A stretch of DNA of 64,000 nucleotides from Eunapius fragilis (taxonomy: Eukaryota; Porifera; Demospongiae; Spongillida; Spongillidae). Positions 23,740 through 46,123 of this stretch are shown piece by piece. The notes under the pieces were generated by a model. It saw only the letters and a list, made by a program, of their open reading frames with translations. It was not told the DNA's origin and made no database searches. The position numbers were made by a program, and so were the translations under genes. The stretch spans positions 1,663,432 through 1,727,431 of the forward strand of contig OY811972.1 of assembly GCA_963681505.1 (NCBI GenBank), written 5' to 3'. The first letter of the stretch is position 1. Every line of letters starts with the position of its first letter.

Positions 23740-24570
23740 TATACAGATAACCCTCCCCCTCCCTTCCCCTTCTTCACATCCCCTCCCCCACCCCCACCCC
23801 ACCACCAACCCCCCCCCCCCCCCCCCCTCAAATAATAATACTAATCCAACTCACATGACAATGTAAAAAGTGTCCAGCGAGGAAGCCAACGGCCTCCTTA
23901 TGCATGAGGTAAAATAAACGATGCGAGTAGTGCAGGAGTATTTAATTCTGGCTGCCAATCAACTGACCATCCACACGTAATTATAAGTAGCTGGCGTCGC
24001 AGCAACAGTAAGAGATCTGAAAAACCGCCCTTTAGGGTTGCGCCTGAAGTGGTTAAAAACAAGGGAACCTTACTGTTCCTCATCATAAGCGCCGTCGCAG
24101 ACAAGTGCTCTAAACTACGCCCTTACGCAGCTTCTTATGACGAATGCATTACATTGGTAAATCAACGCCTACTATTTTGTACTTGATATTTTTCATCGCT
24201 GTGGCACTGCATTTTTTGTATCTATTCAGTCAATGTTGACGAGTGATCAAGTTAAAAGACGTTTCTAATTATTTACAATTATAGTGTAATTATCTTGCAT
24301 TTCAAAGTGATAGGGTGAGCTTGCTTTGTTTAAGGTTCATGTACATGTGCAATTAATAATGCACGAGTTAATAATACATGCATCTATAAATCGAAAGTTT
24401 CAGATCGTTTTACATTGGACCGGAGCTCATTCCTTCAGGTCAGGATCACTTATCTGCGAGCTGCATGAAAACAACTCAGTCGCACACGCGTATCGCTTCT
24501 TCTGTACTTTTGCTAAGTTTACAATGCAATTCAGCAATCACATGTAGTGGATGGCAAATTAATATTCTTG
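23740..24570 (+). pseudogene. Broken copy of the SLC15-type transporter 5' region
   Basis: From 23740 the sequence parallels 60620 onward: a CT-rich leader, then the coding start with ATG changed to GTG (23875), the stretch for 'ysgYQSTDHPH', a deletion, then VVKNKG...LL(F)LIISAV and QLLMTNA. Homology to the exon ends near 24200. At 24505-24560 it resumes with the intron sequence of the parent at about 62880-62930 (shared 'cagcaatcacatgtagtgga'). Retained intron sequence means this arose by DNA duplication, not by retrocopying. Frameshifts and stops make it non-functional. Confidence 0.8.
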
Positions 24571-24599
24571 TGCTCTGTCTAAGCAACATTGGCGTCTTG

Positions 24600-25270
24600 A
24601 TTGTCTTACAAATATCCATAGGTATGCTATAAGCTATAAGTATTATTATTCGATCTGTATACGAGAGTACTTCTGTATAGCCACTAATTGGGTCAAACTA
24701 GAGGAGTAGGGATAGAACTGTCAGGCATAGATATGCATTTTTAGTACTAAACTAAGACCACAGTATCTACTAAACTATAAGGAGAATGTATTAATTTTAT
24801 ATCGTATATGTGAAATGGCATGTGTTAATGAAATTGCGATTGACTATGATGGGATTGAAGTTACAATTTCAACTAACCGATGTCCATACTTAAAGTTGTC
24901 ATTAAACTATTGCCAGAAATAACTTGATCTGAATAATGCAAGTACATCTGGTTAATAAAAACTAAGTGCAGTTGTAAAGACATTCATTAAAATCCTAGCA
25001 AAATAATAATTTTACACTTATACAATACTTCAACTGAATAGTTTTTTAAATGTTAAATAATATAATACCTTAATAATTTGATGAACAGATAAACAACACA
25101 TATACACAATATCAGTTCTATACTCTTCTGAGGATGGCTCTGGCATTTGCTCGCAAATGCTTAAATTAGAAAACAGGTTAAAAGATGACTTGTGTATTGC
25201 AAGCTTGTAGCTCCTAAAGCCTCTCTACTCCAAGCCTCATTAGAGTTAACTGCTTAGAGGGGTTGAGACC
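24600..25270. other. No gene seen
   Basis: AT-rich sequence without a recognisable exon or repeat on either strand. Confidence 0.5.
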
Positions 25271-25279
25271 CACCAACCA

Positions 25280-25512
25280 TTGCTCCCACTTCACCTAAAG
25301 TTGAAGGACCGGATTTAGCGGTGAGACAACGGAGATGACCAGGGCAACGGGCCTCCCAAGATTCCAACTCTGCACCAGAATATCAGCAAGTCGAGATGGC
25401 GAATGGTTTGGCAAGAGCCCAACACCAGCTTCAACTTGGAAAGAAGCATGTGCGCGGTGAAGGAAATGCACTAAAGTGTCCCTGAGTGCATTTTTGGTGA
25501 GCATGAGACAGC
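25280..25512 (-). pseudogene. LINE-like C-terminal fragment
   Basis: Minus-strand stretch HFLHRAHASFQVEAGVG, SRLADILVQSWNLGRPVALV and SVVSPLN. The pattern P-x-R-x-ADIL-x-x-W-x-x-G-x-P-A-A resembles the nuclease-like C-terminal region of reverse-transcriptase ORFs. Its natural continuation in that family is like the 40880-41227 fragment. Truncated on both sides. The family name is from memory. Confidence 0.45.
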
Positions 25513-25519
25513 ACTACCT

Positions 25520-26080
25520 CCACATTTGCATGTTAACTAGAGAGGAGACAACAGAATTGACAAATTAATGTTTGACAAAATTACACGATCTAATAACGCA
25601 CGTACACATATACTAAACCAGACAAATTGGAGACGAATAACAGTGATCTGTGAATGAGGAGGGATCAATAGAGTTTATGAATAAATGGGTATACGATTGA
25701 ATGCAGGATATGATGCAAATGTAGACATAACAGACTAAGTTATTACGTATGTGTTTATAGCTGTGCAAGTGTGTGCGATCAAAAAATAAGAACTGCTCAT
25801 TTGGGGTTATAATTCCTATAGTAGCAATCTCTTTAGGCTGCCTGTGGTATCTTCTCACATACCAATTTGAGCTTGACCAAATTAGATACAAATGTCTGGC
25901 GAAGATTGTGTCTACTTCACACAAAGGAATTCATGATATATATAATTGCTCAACTCGAATGCAAAATATAGCAAACGGGGATGAATGATTACAGTGGTCA
26001 GCAGGTCAATACATAAGATATATGTTATCGCATCAGCATACATACATTGTAGAATGAGCATAGTTCAGTTGGTGATCAGA
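25520..26080. other. No gene seen
   Basis: Short open frames on both strands without a recognised domain; probably the 3' flank of the oxygenase gene. Confidence 0.4.
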
Positions 26081-26087
26081 TTCTAGA

Positions 26088-29000
26088 CTACCTCAATTCG
26101 GGTTCCAGTTCCCTTTTCATACGTTTGGAGGACGGTACTTCATTGCTAGAATTAAAATAATGAGCAGAGGTAACATCTGAAACTGCATTCATGCACCTTG
26201 ATGACGATGGTGGGGTAGAAATGTTTATTACAGAAAGAGGTGTCTCAACTTTCTTTGAAGCTTCGAGGGAAGGCACCCGTGCAGGCACCAAAGCACACAG
26301 CTCTTTCAATTCGGCCTCCAGCAACAACCGTGTTTCACGGTGCAACATGTCTGTCTTCAGTTGGGGTGTCTTTGAGATGTTGACATAAGCACGAGGACCA
26401 GAGCCTCCTTCTTGCATCTTAACTGGCAGCTGAGACTGATGCCTCTTGACAAACTTTCGAGCTTCTGTGATGTTAGAAAAGCCACAAATACGCTTTTGTT
26501 CTGCATTGCTCTGAAGAAAGGCTACAATCTCCGCATGATACAGGGGCATAGTGACAGCATCTGGAAGCTTCCAGGATGGATAAGGGGTACTTTGCAGGGT
26601 TGTTACAATTTGTGCTGTTCGCTTTGCAATTAGTGATGACAGTGGTAGTGCATTCAAACGAGTGGGTGATACACCAGCACACAGCCCAGTTACAATATCT
26701 GAGATGGTCTTCAAATCATTGCACTGAAGAACGCATGATATAAGAGTTGTCAATACAGCAATGTCCCCTAAAGGAAGAAACACCTCAATGATTAGAAACA
26801 CCATGTCTTTGGCTGGAAGAGGACTTGACATAGCTGCTAAGATTGCCTTCTGTGCTAACATGCTACAACAGGTATGGCCAAGCTCTACATCTTCCTTCAA
26901 GATCGATGACAGCAATGACTGATAAGCTTCCCGACAGAAGCTTATTGGTTGCTGGAAAAATGAAGGCAAGGTGTCCCTTATAGCAGACCAGCCAATGACA
27001 GGTGTGATAGAATTGACTGCATCTGCAACAATGGAATTATCTGGGCCAAGACCAATGGGCAAAAGCACATCAATAAGCAACTGCCAACACAGATTGGGAT
27101 CTTTAGTCTTGCAAATGGCAGACACAAGGCCGCTAGCATACTCCTTTCCTTTTTCAGACATTTTTACGAGGTGTGTCAGTAACTTTCGAACAATGGAAAT
27201 TAGCAGTCCTGAATGTGTGCAATGCTCCAACAACAAAGTGGCAAGCAGATTACTAGCTCCTTCCTCAGACCCTGAAAGAGTGGAAAATGCCTTGGGAATA
27301 AGACCTATGAAAGCCTCAATACCAAAATGGTGAATTATATTTGCAACTGCTTTAGAAATTTCTATTGTGCGAATGCCAAATCCACTGATATAGGAGAGAA
27401 ATTCACAAGATAACAAACAGTCATTCAGTAATAGGCACACCTTGCCAACGTTTGGTATGACTGATGTTACTGAAAAAGGCATGTCAAGAGACAATGTACG
27501 AATGAGATTTGCTCCTACACTTTTCACATTGTGATCTTCTAAAAGACTTGGACAATCTTCAACCATTTTCACAAATAACTCAACACCAAAGCCAATTTGT
27601 TGATTATTGAGACCAGAAAAGAAAGGTAGTACAAGAGAAATGATACTAACCCATCCAAATTTACTACCAATAGAAACAATAGCGGATGTGATGGATTCAT
27701 AGCCTAATCCGTAGTTGCATATCAACTGAGACAACAACAGATGTGCAGAAGTGACATCTGATACCTGACAGATCAATGATGCAATGGACGGTAGGATACT
27801 AATGACCTCATGTTTAGTACTTTGACGTAAGAGTTGCAATAATTTTTCTGAGAAGAACACCTCAAATTGTTTTACTTCTTTAGACTTTTCTTCAGGTGTA
27901 GAAGCGAGGCTGCACTTGTCAGCAAATGTAGTTAGCATCTTTACACCTAAAGACACCCCACCATTAGATAGAATGAGAGCAGTCTCATGTTCTGCAGGCC
28001 AGAAGGCCACTATGCAGCCGTTATACACAGTGGTCTTGGTTGCACCTTCATTGCCAGTGTATTCCACTTCTGTTTTGGCAGTTTTGTCATCAGCCCAAAA
28101 TTCATTTAGAAAGTCTTTTTCAATATCAACTTCAACAAAGTATTCAGCTTTAATTTCATGACCATTTACATCAAACCAATGGGAGATGTCAAACCGATCA
28201 TCAGACAGCTCCCAATCCTCTGAATTATGACCATACCCCCGGAAGTAATGGTGATCACAAGAACCAGAATACACTATCTCATGCACAGCCAAAGCGACAT
28301 AGATGTTGATCCTTTTGTTTTGATTAAGCATGCTATTGGCATCAAGCAACACATTAACTCTTGTCTTATCATTGCCCTTGAGTGCTGCTACCCCATTCCC
28401 AAAGAGACCCTGATATGTGTATTGGTGTTCAAGACAAAATGCAAACTTACTGTGAGTGGTAAGGTCCCATTCTGCAAGGATGGAAGCAACTTGGAATGAG
28501 CTGGTGTGTGGAGATGCTGCAGAGGGTGCAGGACCTGGTTTTACCCAGCAAATGTTGTATACAACAGCAACACGAATGCCACTCTGGACTTCCTCTATCT
28601 TATGCTCCAAATCAGCAAAGTGTGCTGCAAAGTGCACCATGAATGGAGCTCGGCCACTTGTACAACCGAAATCATACACACGTGTCTTCTGTTGGTGCTT
28701 GACCACGAGACGCCCCCCCGCGAACCTGGATGGCAGTTGAACCACCAGAGTAGCGAACATTCCGGGCTCCTTCTCCGTGTCACGATGAAAAACAAAATGG
28801 CCACCAGCTTCGTAGATGAGAAGCTTGTACGCATGGCACGCTGCCCCTTGGAAGCCCATCTCTTTCCCTACCTTCAATAGTAAACGTTTCAAACTCGTGT
28901 TCCAATCGGGGTGATTGAACGAGAACTGGGATGGTTCGAGCTGCCATGTCTTACGGACGGACGTGTCCACAAGAGTGTCCATCCCACGGCCAAACGGAGC

Positions 29001-29180
29001 GTGTGCACACAGGGCGACAACGCGTCTAAATATCAAATTATCCACAATAGGAAGGGCAACTTCACCTATTCCCTCTATTGTCAATCCTGGTGCCGCGGGA
29101 AGCTCCGTTGCCTCGCCTCCTACAGAGAATTCAGTAGCGGGGGTCTCCTGCAATCGTTGCCATAACTTTTTTGTATCCAT
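26088..29180 (-). CDS. Large intronless 2-oxoglutarate/Fe(II) oxygenase
   Basis: One open frame of 1030 codons from ATG at 29180. Residues about 115-210 form a prolyl-4-hydroxylase-like double-stranded beta-helix: KLLIYEAGGHFVFHRDTEKE gives the HxD iron ligands H132 and D134, GGRLVVKH is the typical mid-strand, H193 (LEHKIEEV) is a candidate distal iron ligand, and R203 in SGIRVAVVYN would bind 2-oxoglutarate. Residues about 215-430 are of unclear fold. From about 430 to 880 the chain is rich in Leu/Ile/Val helices (SLICQVSDVTSAHLLLSQLI style), suggesting a HEAT/ARM-like solenoid. The C-terminus is Ser-rich and basic (SKRMKRE), perhaps a nuclear signal. The substrate is unknown. Its lack of introns, unlike its neighbours, suggests a retrocopy or horizontal acquisition; similar long 2OG proteins are known from fungi. 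All active-site residues are present, so it looks functional. Confidence 0.85.
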   Translation of the reverse strand: MDTKKLWQRLQETPATEFSVGGEATELPAAPGLTIEGIGEVALPIVDNLIFRRVVALCAHAPFGRGMDTLVDTSVRKTWQLEPSQFSFNHPDWNTSLKRLLLKVGKEMGFQGAACHAYKLLIYEAGGHFVFHRDTEKEPGMFATLVVQLPSRFAGGRLVVKHQQKTRVYDFGCTSGRAPFMVHFAAHFADLEHKIEEVQSGIRVAVVYNICWVKPGPAPSAASPHTSSFQVASILAEWDLTTHSKFAFCLEHQYTYQGLFGNGVAALKGNDKTRVNVLLDANSMLNQNKRINIYVALAVHEIVYSGSCDHHYFRGYGHNSEDWELSDDRFDISHWFDVNGHEIKAEYFVEVDIEKDFLNEFWADDKTAKTEVEYTGNEGATKTTVYNGCIVAFWPAEHETALILSNGGVSLGVKMLTTFADKCSLASTPEEKSKEVKQFEVFFSEKLLQLLRQSTKHEVISILPSIASLICQVSDVTSAHLLLSQLICNYGLGYESITSAIVSIGSKFGWVSIISLVLPFFSGLNNQQIGFGVELFVKMVEDCPSLLEDHNVKSVGANLIRTLSLDMPFSVTSVIPNVGKVCLLLNDCLLSCEFLSYISGFGIRTIEISKAVANIIHHFGIEAFIGLIPKAFSTLSGSEEGASNLLATLLLEHCTHSGLLISIVRKLLTHLVKMSEKGKEYASGLVSAICKTKDPNLCWQLLIDVLLPIGLGPDNSIVADAVNSITPVIGWSAIRDTLPSFFQQPISFCREAYQSLLSSILKEDVELGHTCCSMLAQKAILAAMSSPLPAKDMVFLIIEVFLPLGDIAVLTTLISCVLQCNDLKTISDIVTGLCAGVSPTRLNALPLSSLIAKRTAQIVTTLQSTPYPSWKLPDAVTMPLYHAEIVAFLQSNAEQKRICGFSNITEARKFVKRHQSQLPVKMQEGGSGPRAYVNISKTPQLKTDMLHRETRLLLEAELKELCALVPARVPSLEASKKVETPLSVINISTPPSSSRCMNAVSDVTSAHYFNSSNEVPSSKRMKRELEPELR

Positions 29181-29589
29181 AGCATATCACAAGGGTATCG
29201 GAGATTTCACTGGACAATACCCCGTCGGAAGCGAAGCAAATACAAAAAAATGATTTTCAATTGCTGTCACCACGTGCAAGAACAATAATGATTGAAACGG
29301 TTAAACCAATAATTCAATATTCCTAATTGTTGCCCACTGAGTTCCACGTAACACTCAGAAATGAGGAATTTAAAGTTAGTATCCAAACTGTAGTCTTTGT
29401 ATCGTGATAGTATTGAATGTGGTTGAGATCAGACGTGTGTGCCGGAATCAACAGCTAGTTTTCGAATGATCCAAATCAAATGCCACATTCGAACGATCAA
29501 CGAAGGCGACCTATCTGGCGTCGTGAGTTTTTGCTAGTATTGATAGCAATATGAAGCCTCTCGATCGTGCTTAAACCAGTTACCTCTGC

Positions 29590-30170
29590 TTAAATGCCGG
29601 GGGCATTATCCGTAAAAGGGCTCTGTACAAGTTGTCTACAACTGACACGTTGGGGGGGGGGGGCGGCCCCCCCCCCCGCCTTGCCCATTCATATGAAATG
29701 CCGCCCTCTGGCACCAATTGCCGCCCGCTCCACCCACCCCCCCACCCCCCCACCCCCCCCCCCCCCCCCCCCCACGCACTATCACGCACGCACACACAGA
29801 CGAAGATATAAATCATCGTATCATCGTACGGCAAGCAGCACAGTGTACTATTCTTATATGTCAACAGACCACTGCCAATCACACGATGCACACTGATTCA
29901 ATAGCTACCTCCAAAACTATATCACACGCTAGGCAAATCTCTATGTTTTCACGTGATGAGATCACGTGTCACATTATTACACACAGCACTCCCTCCCCCC
30001 GCTTTTCGTATCGGGCCTGACACGGACAGCACCACCACCCCCCCTTCCCTCTTTTCGTATGGCGGGTCTAAACTCCCCCTTTTGGTAAAATCCTGTATCC
30101 GCCCCTGGCTTCGCATGCATTCATGTCAATGTGCCGCCCCTCCCATAAAACCGCCCCCCTCCCCGTAGCC
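29590..30170. repeat. C-rich repeat region
   Basis: Several G/C runs (29652-29680, 29738-29772) and a dispersed repeat segment 'tatgaaatgccgccc' plus 'tctggcaccaattg', also found at 50068-50105. The open frames here are proline/glycine-rich artefacts of the C runs. Confidence 0.6.
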
Positions 30171-30179
30171 AAATCGGGG

Positions 30180-32400
30180 CTGGATCTAAGAAAGGCTTGC
30201 CCGATGAAGAAGGACTGCAGATATGTTGTAAGAGGCATCCAAGTCGATCGTAGCATAGTTACTGCAAACGCTGTGGGTCTGGGTACGAGATTAGACTGAG
30301 TAACAAGCCTGAATGCAACCAAAGATCGTTTTACTGAAACATTTACTTAACAACACTGATTGAACTTTAAAATATCAACTTGATTATCTCGATCTATCAG
30401 TCACTCTCAGTGCATAACTTACAAATTACATAATACATGACAAGCACAGTACATAGATATGCCATACCGGCGGAAGCGATTGGGGAGCTCATCTTAGTGT
30501 CTTACCCATGAATCAGTCAGCACAAGCACGCAAGGCCTGAGAGGTGGAGGGGGCGGGCCTCATGCAACTATTGTTATTTATACAGCGTTCTAAAAACGTC
30601 GTATATAGCATTCAAAAATTTATTTACTGAACAAGATTCGACTTTTGCTCTGAAATGGTATGAAACATATAAATGTCGTGCATAAATAGATTACATTACC
30701 TTACCGAAAGCGTTTGTGTTTCGCATATGCTCATGCCTGTGTGTATACTGAGCTAATCTAGCGTTGATCAGTTTCTCAACTGAAATAGCTTTAAATGGAC
30801 TCACAGTTTAATTCCCACAATTAAGTGAACAGTGTATATCATTATGCTGTATAGCTACATGTATATATAAGTCTAAGAGCTCCACTGCTCCACTCCCTTG
30901 GTATAACCTGCATGCAGGTGCAAGTGCATGGTTCCGCACATGCATAGTTCGCATCCTGGACCAACGAAAGGTACGGAAATGACGTTAAATAAATCGCTCA
31001 ATATAACTCGTCTTTAGTGGTATGAGTTGATAACTGATCGGAAGTGATTGTCCCGCGGCATGCAAAAATAAAATAATATATGCATGCGTAGCTGAAGAAA
31101 TGCCCCATACACATTAATTGGCGGTCGTCTTTTAAACAAAAAATTAAAATTAGACAACTATGCTCTATTTAATGAAATACATTTACAATAAATGCACAAA
31201 GTAAATAAATAAATAAATGCAAAGGACCCCGATATGTTGCTATGCATGCGCCGTAAGCATTCAATGGAGAGAACCACCCGTGCCATTACAAAAGGATACT
31301 CGCGAACCATCCTCATTCGCGTCGTTCAATGACATCCATTGTCCATGCATTTATCATTCGAACGTGCACCGCATAGTGCACACTAACTTCCTCATAACCA
31401 TTGCGGCCGGCCGGGTCCAGAAATAAATACAACGCGTGAGCATAGCAATTAAATGGTTAGTTGCATGGGCGGAGAGGAGGGGTACAGACTGAGAGGGGAC
31501 AGGAACAAGAGCTCAATTATAGGAACTGGGCTGTCAATGAATTTTAAGGCCTGATTAAGATACAGATTATTTCGTGCTACTGTAGTGGTACAATACGCGC
31601 CAAGATGATGAGAGTCACAACAGAGAATTGCCTTCCTACTGTGGTACATGGCTGAAAGGCTTAGCTGATAAATGATATATCGGCTATATCTAAATCTGGT
31701 TTTATTCAGCCTCGCAGTTGTACAGTGCATGTAATCAAGATCGCTGAAAAACTGTTAAGATAACGCAATGTGAGTATTCACGTACAATAAATCTACCCAG
31801 TTTTTACTTTTTGCTGGATAATGATTCTTTGGGACATTGTGAGAAAGCTGGTAAACCATGGCCATCTGCAGAACACTTCGTTTAAGAGTACATGCATGCA
31901 CAGTACCCCGCACCTAAGAATGCAATTTTAACGATTCATTTAACCTGCCATAGTATTCCTAGGACGAGGCATAAAAGACATCCTCCTATAAAGTATCTGC
32001 TGTCGACAGATGAAGTATTATGCTTTCATGAATGCATATTTAGTCATGCATGCTATGTACGCTTTGCTGTAGGTACAAAATTATGTTCTTTTTGCAAAAA
32101 TGCACTCTGGATTATTAGTACAAATTAGACAAGCATTCATTCTAGAAGTTTGTGTTTCTTGCCGGTAACTAAAGTCAAACAGACTCCCTCCAATGCATAT
32201 GTACCTTCATTGATAATTGCAAAACTAGCTATAGGATGATGCACTCATAATGCTATTTATTAGAATGTAGAATTGGTTATAATTGCATGTCTGATACAAA
32301 AATTTGCCTACCAAAGAAACATGGATAAGGATTATTTCTAATATGAATACAACACTTTAATTTTAAAAAAGAAAGTTTATTTCATTGCAGACTCTGATCC
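30180..32400. other. Intergenic stretch, little to report
   Basis: Near 30265-30295 is a single end of the 'gggtctgggtacgaga' repeat also seen at 54452 and 56500. The rest is AT-rich with no supported exon. It separates the tail-to-head minus-strand genes: the oxygenase promoter side and the end of the LGR gene. Confidence 0.5.
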
Positions 32401-32406
32401 AGTGTG

Positions 32407-43911
<11,505 letters not shown>

Positions 43912-43928
43912 CCTGTATATTTTTGCAG

Positions 43929-44054
43929 CGAGAAAGTGCACGTAATCGCTTTCTTCACCGTATTGACAATGACCTACAACATGGCAAGGTCCCGAATGTG
44001 CTTAGGTATCTTTCAGCACCAGAAGCAAGCGAGTTCCAGCAACGCAGTGAACAG
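43929..44054 (+). CDS. Candidate plus-strand exon, head-to-head with the LGR gene
   Basis: Acceptor 'tatatttttgcag' and donor CAG|GTTTAAG bound 42 fully open codons: RESARNRFLHRIDNDLQHGK, then VPNVLRYLSAPEASEFQQRS. The composition looks protein-like, but no family is recognised and no partner exon was found. It starts 17 bp from the LGR start codon on the opposite strand, so it might also be chance within the 5' UTR or promoter. Confidence 0.25.
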
Positions 44055-44059
44055 GTTTA

Positions 44060-45400
44060 AGTTTATTTATTTTTAGTACGCGTATTAGGGTGTTACGTCA
44101 TCTTATTTATACGGTTGGGCATGTTGCTTGCGGCTGGGAAAGCCCCCCAAAGGACATATAGGGAGTTAGTGGGTGATTTGACAGGCTAATCGGATTATTG
44201 CGGTGCGCATTTGACCGTACACGGGGATTTGACCTCGACCGCGGAAAATGAATTTTAATCGCATAACAGCTTGTGACCTCCCCCTATCGGCGTGTTTTGC
44301 AGCTCAAAACTTGTGACGACCTTGTGACGACCTTGGCACGTTCTTCACGGTAGGTACGCAACATCATACCTAGCCTGTACCTCACCGGAAACAAGAACAT
44401 GCACTTTAATACCAAACTATTAGTACAATTATAACTACAACTCTTATAGCGGCACAATATCAGCTGTATACCTACAAAGGCTAACGCGCGGTCGTTTTGA
44501 ATAGCAGGAACGAAACCGTAGGTTATAAAAGGTATCAAACATGTAACGGGACGTGTGCTACATAACCATGCAAACTTCTAAAGGTATACCACTGTTTTGT
44601 CAGAAAGCTAAATATTATATGAGAATTGCTTGGAAACCCTGAACTTCTCATGCCATCCCTTCTGAAAGAGTCTGACACAGTAACAAGAGCTGGCCATCTT
44701 TCAACCTCAACACCCCTATAGTAAAGAGCAGTACCTTCACCAGACCTGTGCCTCAAGTTTAATTTCCTTAGAACCTGAGGACCTTAAGCCTTGTGCAAAT
44801 GGGTGCATAGCCAGGCTTGCCACTCTTTGATACTAACAGTGCTTGTCCTAGTTGCTCTTCTTCATAGGATGCAGCTGGCCATCATGCTCTAACATGCCAT
44901 TTCCACATATTCAGGAGACTTAATGACATGCCACAGTGGTCTCGTAGCCTTACCAAAATCCACACCTGTCTAGTACAACAGGGATGTGGTTTGGCTTTAC
45001 TAAAGGTTGCTCTGCCCAGCTGACATAGTTGCCCCAAACTGGTCTCCCTCTGTCTCACTTTGCCAATTTTGAATGAATGAGGTATTGAATTGCATGATGA
45101 CTTGCTACTTATCTCAGTCTATGAAACAATCAATGATTCCACATTTCACTGAGCATTGGCTGATGCAACAAACATATACAATAGTTATATGCATATACGT
45201 ACAGTGCCGGACTCTACATACCTGTAACCATTTCCTTTCCAATTCATTATTTTAATCTCAGTTACATTCACATACATATGCAGTACATATGCAAGTAATA
45301 ATATAACAGTGCCGGTCCTTACACAAGTTTACTATGTGGTGATTTGTTTTACACATTAATCTGTTATATATTCACACACATGATGTAGACTGTTTTCCAT
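44060..45400. repeat. Dispersed repeat (44560-44830) in an otherwise empty stretch
   Basis: The segment 44560-44830 is shared with 53870-54060 and partly with 50205-50250 and 54390-54450 (for example 'acctgaggaccttaagcctt'). On the minus strand it reads openly as SGEGTALYYRGVEVERWPAL, then VTVSDSFRRDGM, which looks like part of a protein, but the other copies do not keep the frame. The remaining sequence shows no exon; 44060-44540 may be the LGR promoter side. Confidence 0.5.
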
Positions 45401-45414
45401 GTATAAATGCAATA

Positions 45415-46075
45415 TTTTTTAGGACATCCACCAGAGTTAACCAAGTCACTAGCGTCAAACTCTTTCCCTGAATCCATCATTCAATATGGCCGTTTTGATA
45501 TCTTCAGCATTCCATCTGTGTTCTTTCTCCAATGTGTCAATAATGGCTCCAGTATCATCCTCCAACAGTATGTACCAAAGTCAAGTTGAAATACTTCACT
45601 CCAACATGTGTAACAATCTTCAAGTCTAACAGGTTGCACAATGTTGGTGGTTCTGTTCGGGGAGTACAAGATAACTATCAACATTTATTGGAACAGACTG
45701 GACTAGCTTAGGATGTCCCTCATATTATGCACCAGTGAGTGGGGATCTCATGCACTGTTCCTCATGCAATGCAGGTACAAGACACACACTGACCTGCCAA
45801 CTGTGGCAATTCTTAAGTTAGACATTCTAACAAGGGCTGGATAGAAGACGGGCGTAAGGAGAGACCAAAGAATGAGAACTGCCTAACTTCATTTCCCATT
45901 TTCTCAATGACCAGGCATAGATGAAGTATATTTGTTTCATGCAGGGCTATTAAAACCAACAGCTGCAAAGCTCTGTAACAGCATCAGCTTATGATCTATA
46001 GAAGTACTATACCACATTACCTGCTCTGTTAGGAAGACAAAAGTTCTTCAGATGTTAGAGTAAACAAAATGGTGG
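45415..46075 (-). pseudogene. Decayed Death-domain gene tail
   Basis: Contains, in order on the minus strand, a relic of the LKNF exon (46020-46065), of the LLEHITKELPQL exon (45795-45838, now with a stop), and of the Death exon (45415-45660). The Death relic starts EPPTLCNLLDLKIVTHVGVK, then loses frame after a few more residues; its second half is in another frame. The arrangement matches 1981-4167. Confidence 0.75.
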
Positions 46076-46123
46076 TATTTGCATGGCAGAAAGCAAATAA
46101 GAGTAATTTAACCCCTATATTTA

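Noticed and set aside
26191-29253. Plus-strand open frames over the oxygenase
   Set aside because: Antisense shadows of the 1030-codon gene.
29580-30020. Proline- or glycine-rich proteins
   Set aside because: Produced by poly-C/poly-G runs; no splice sites or domain.
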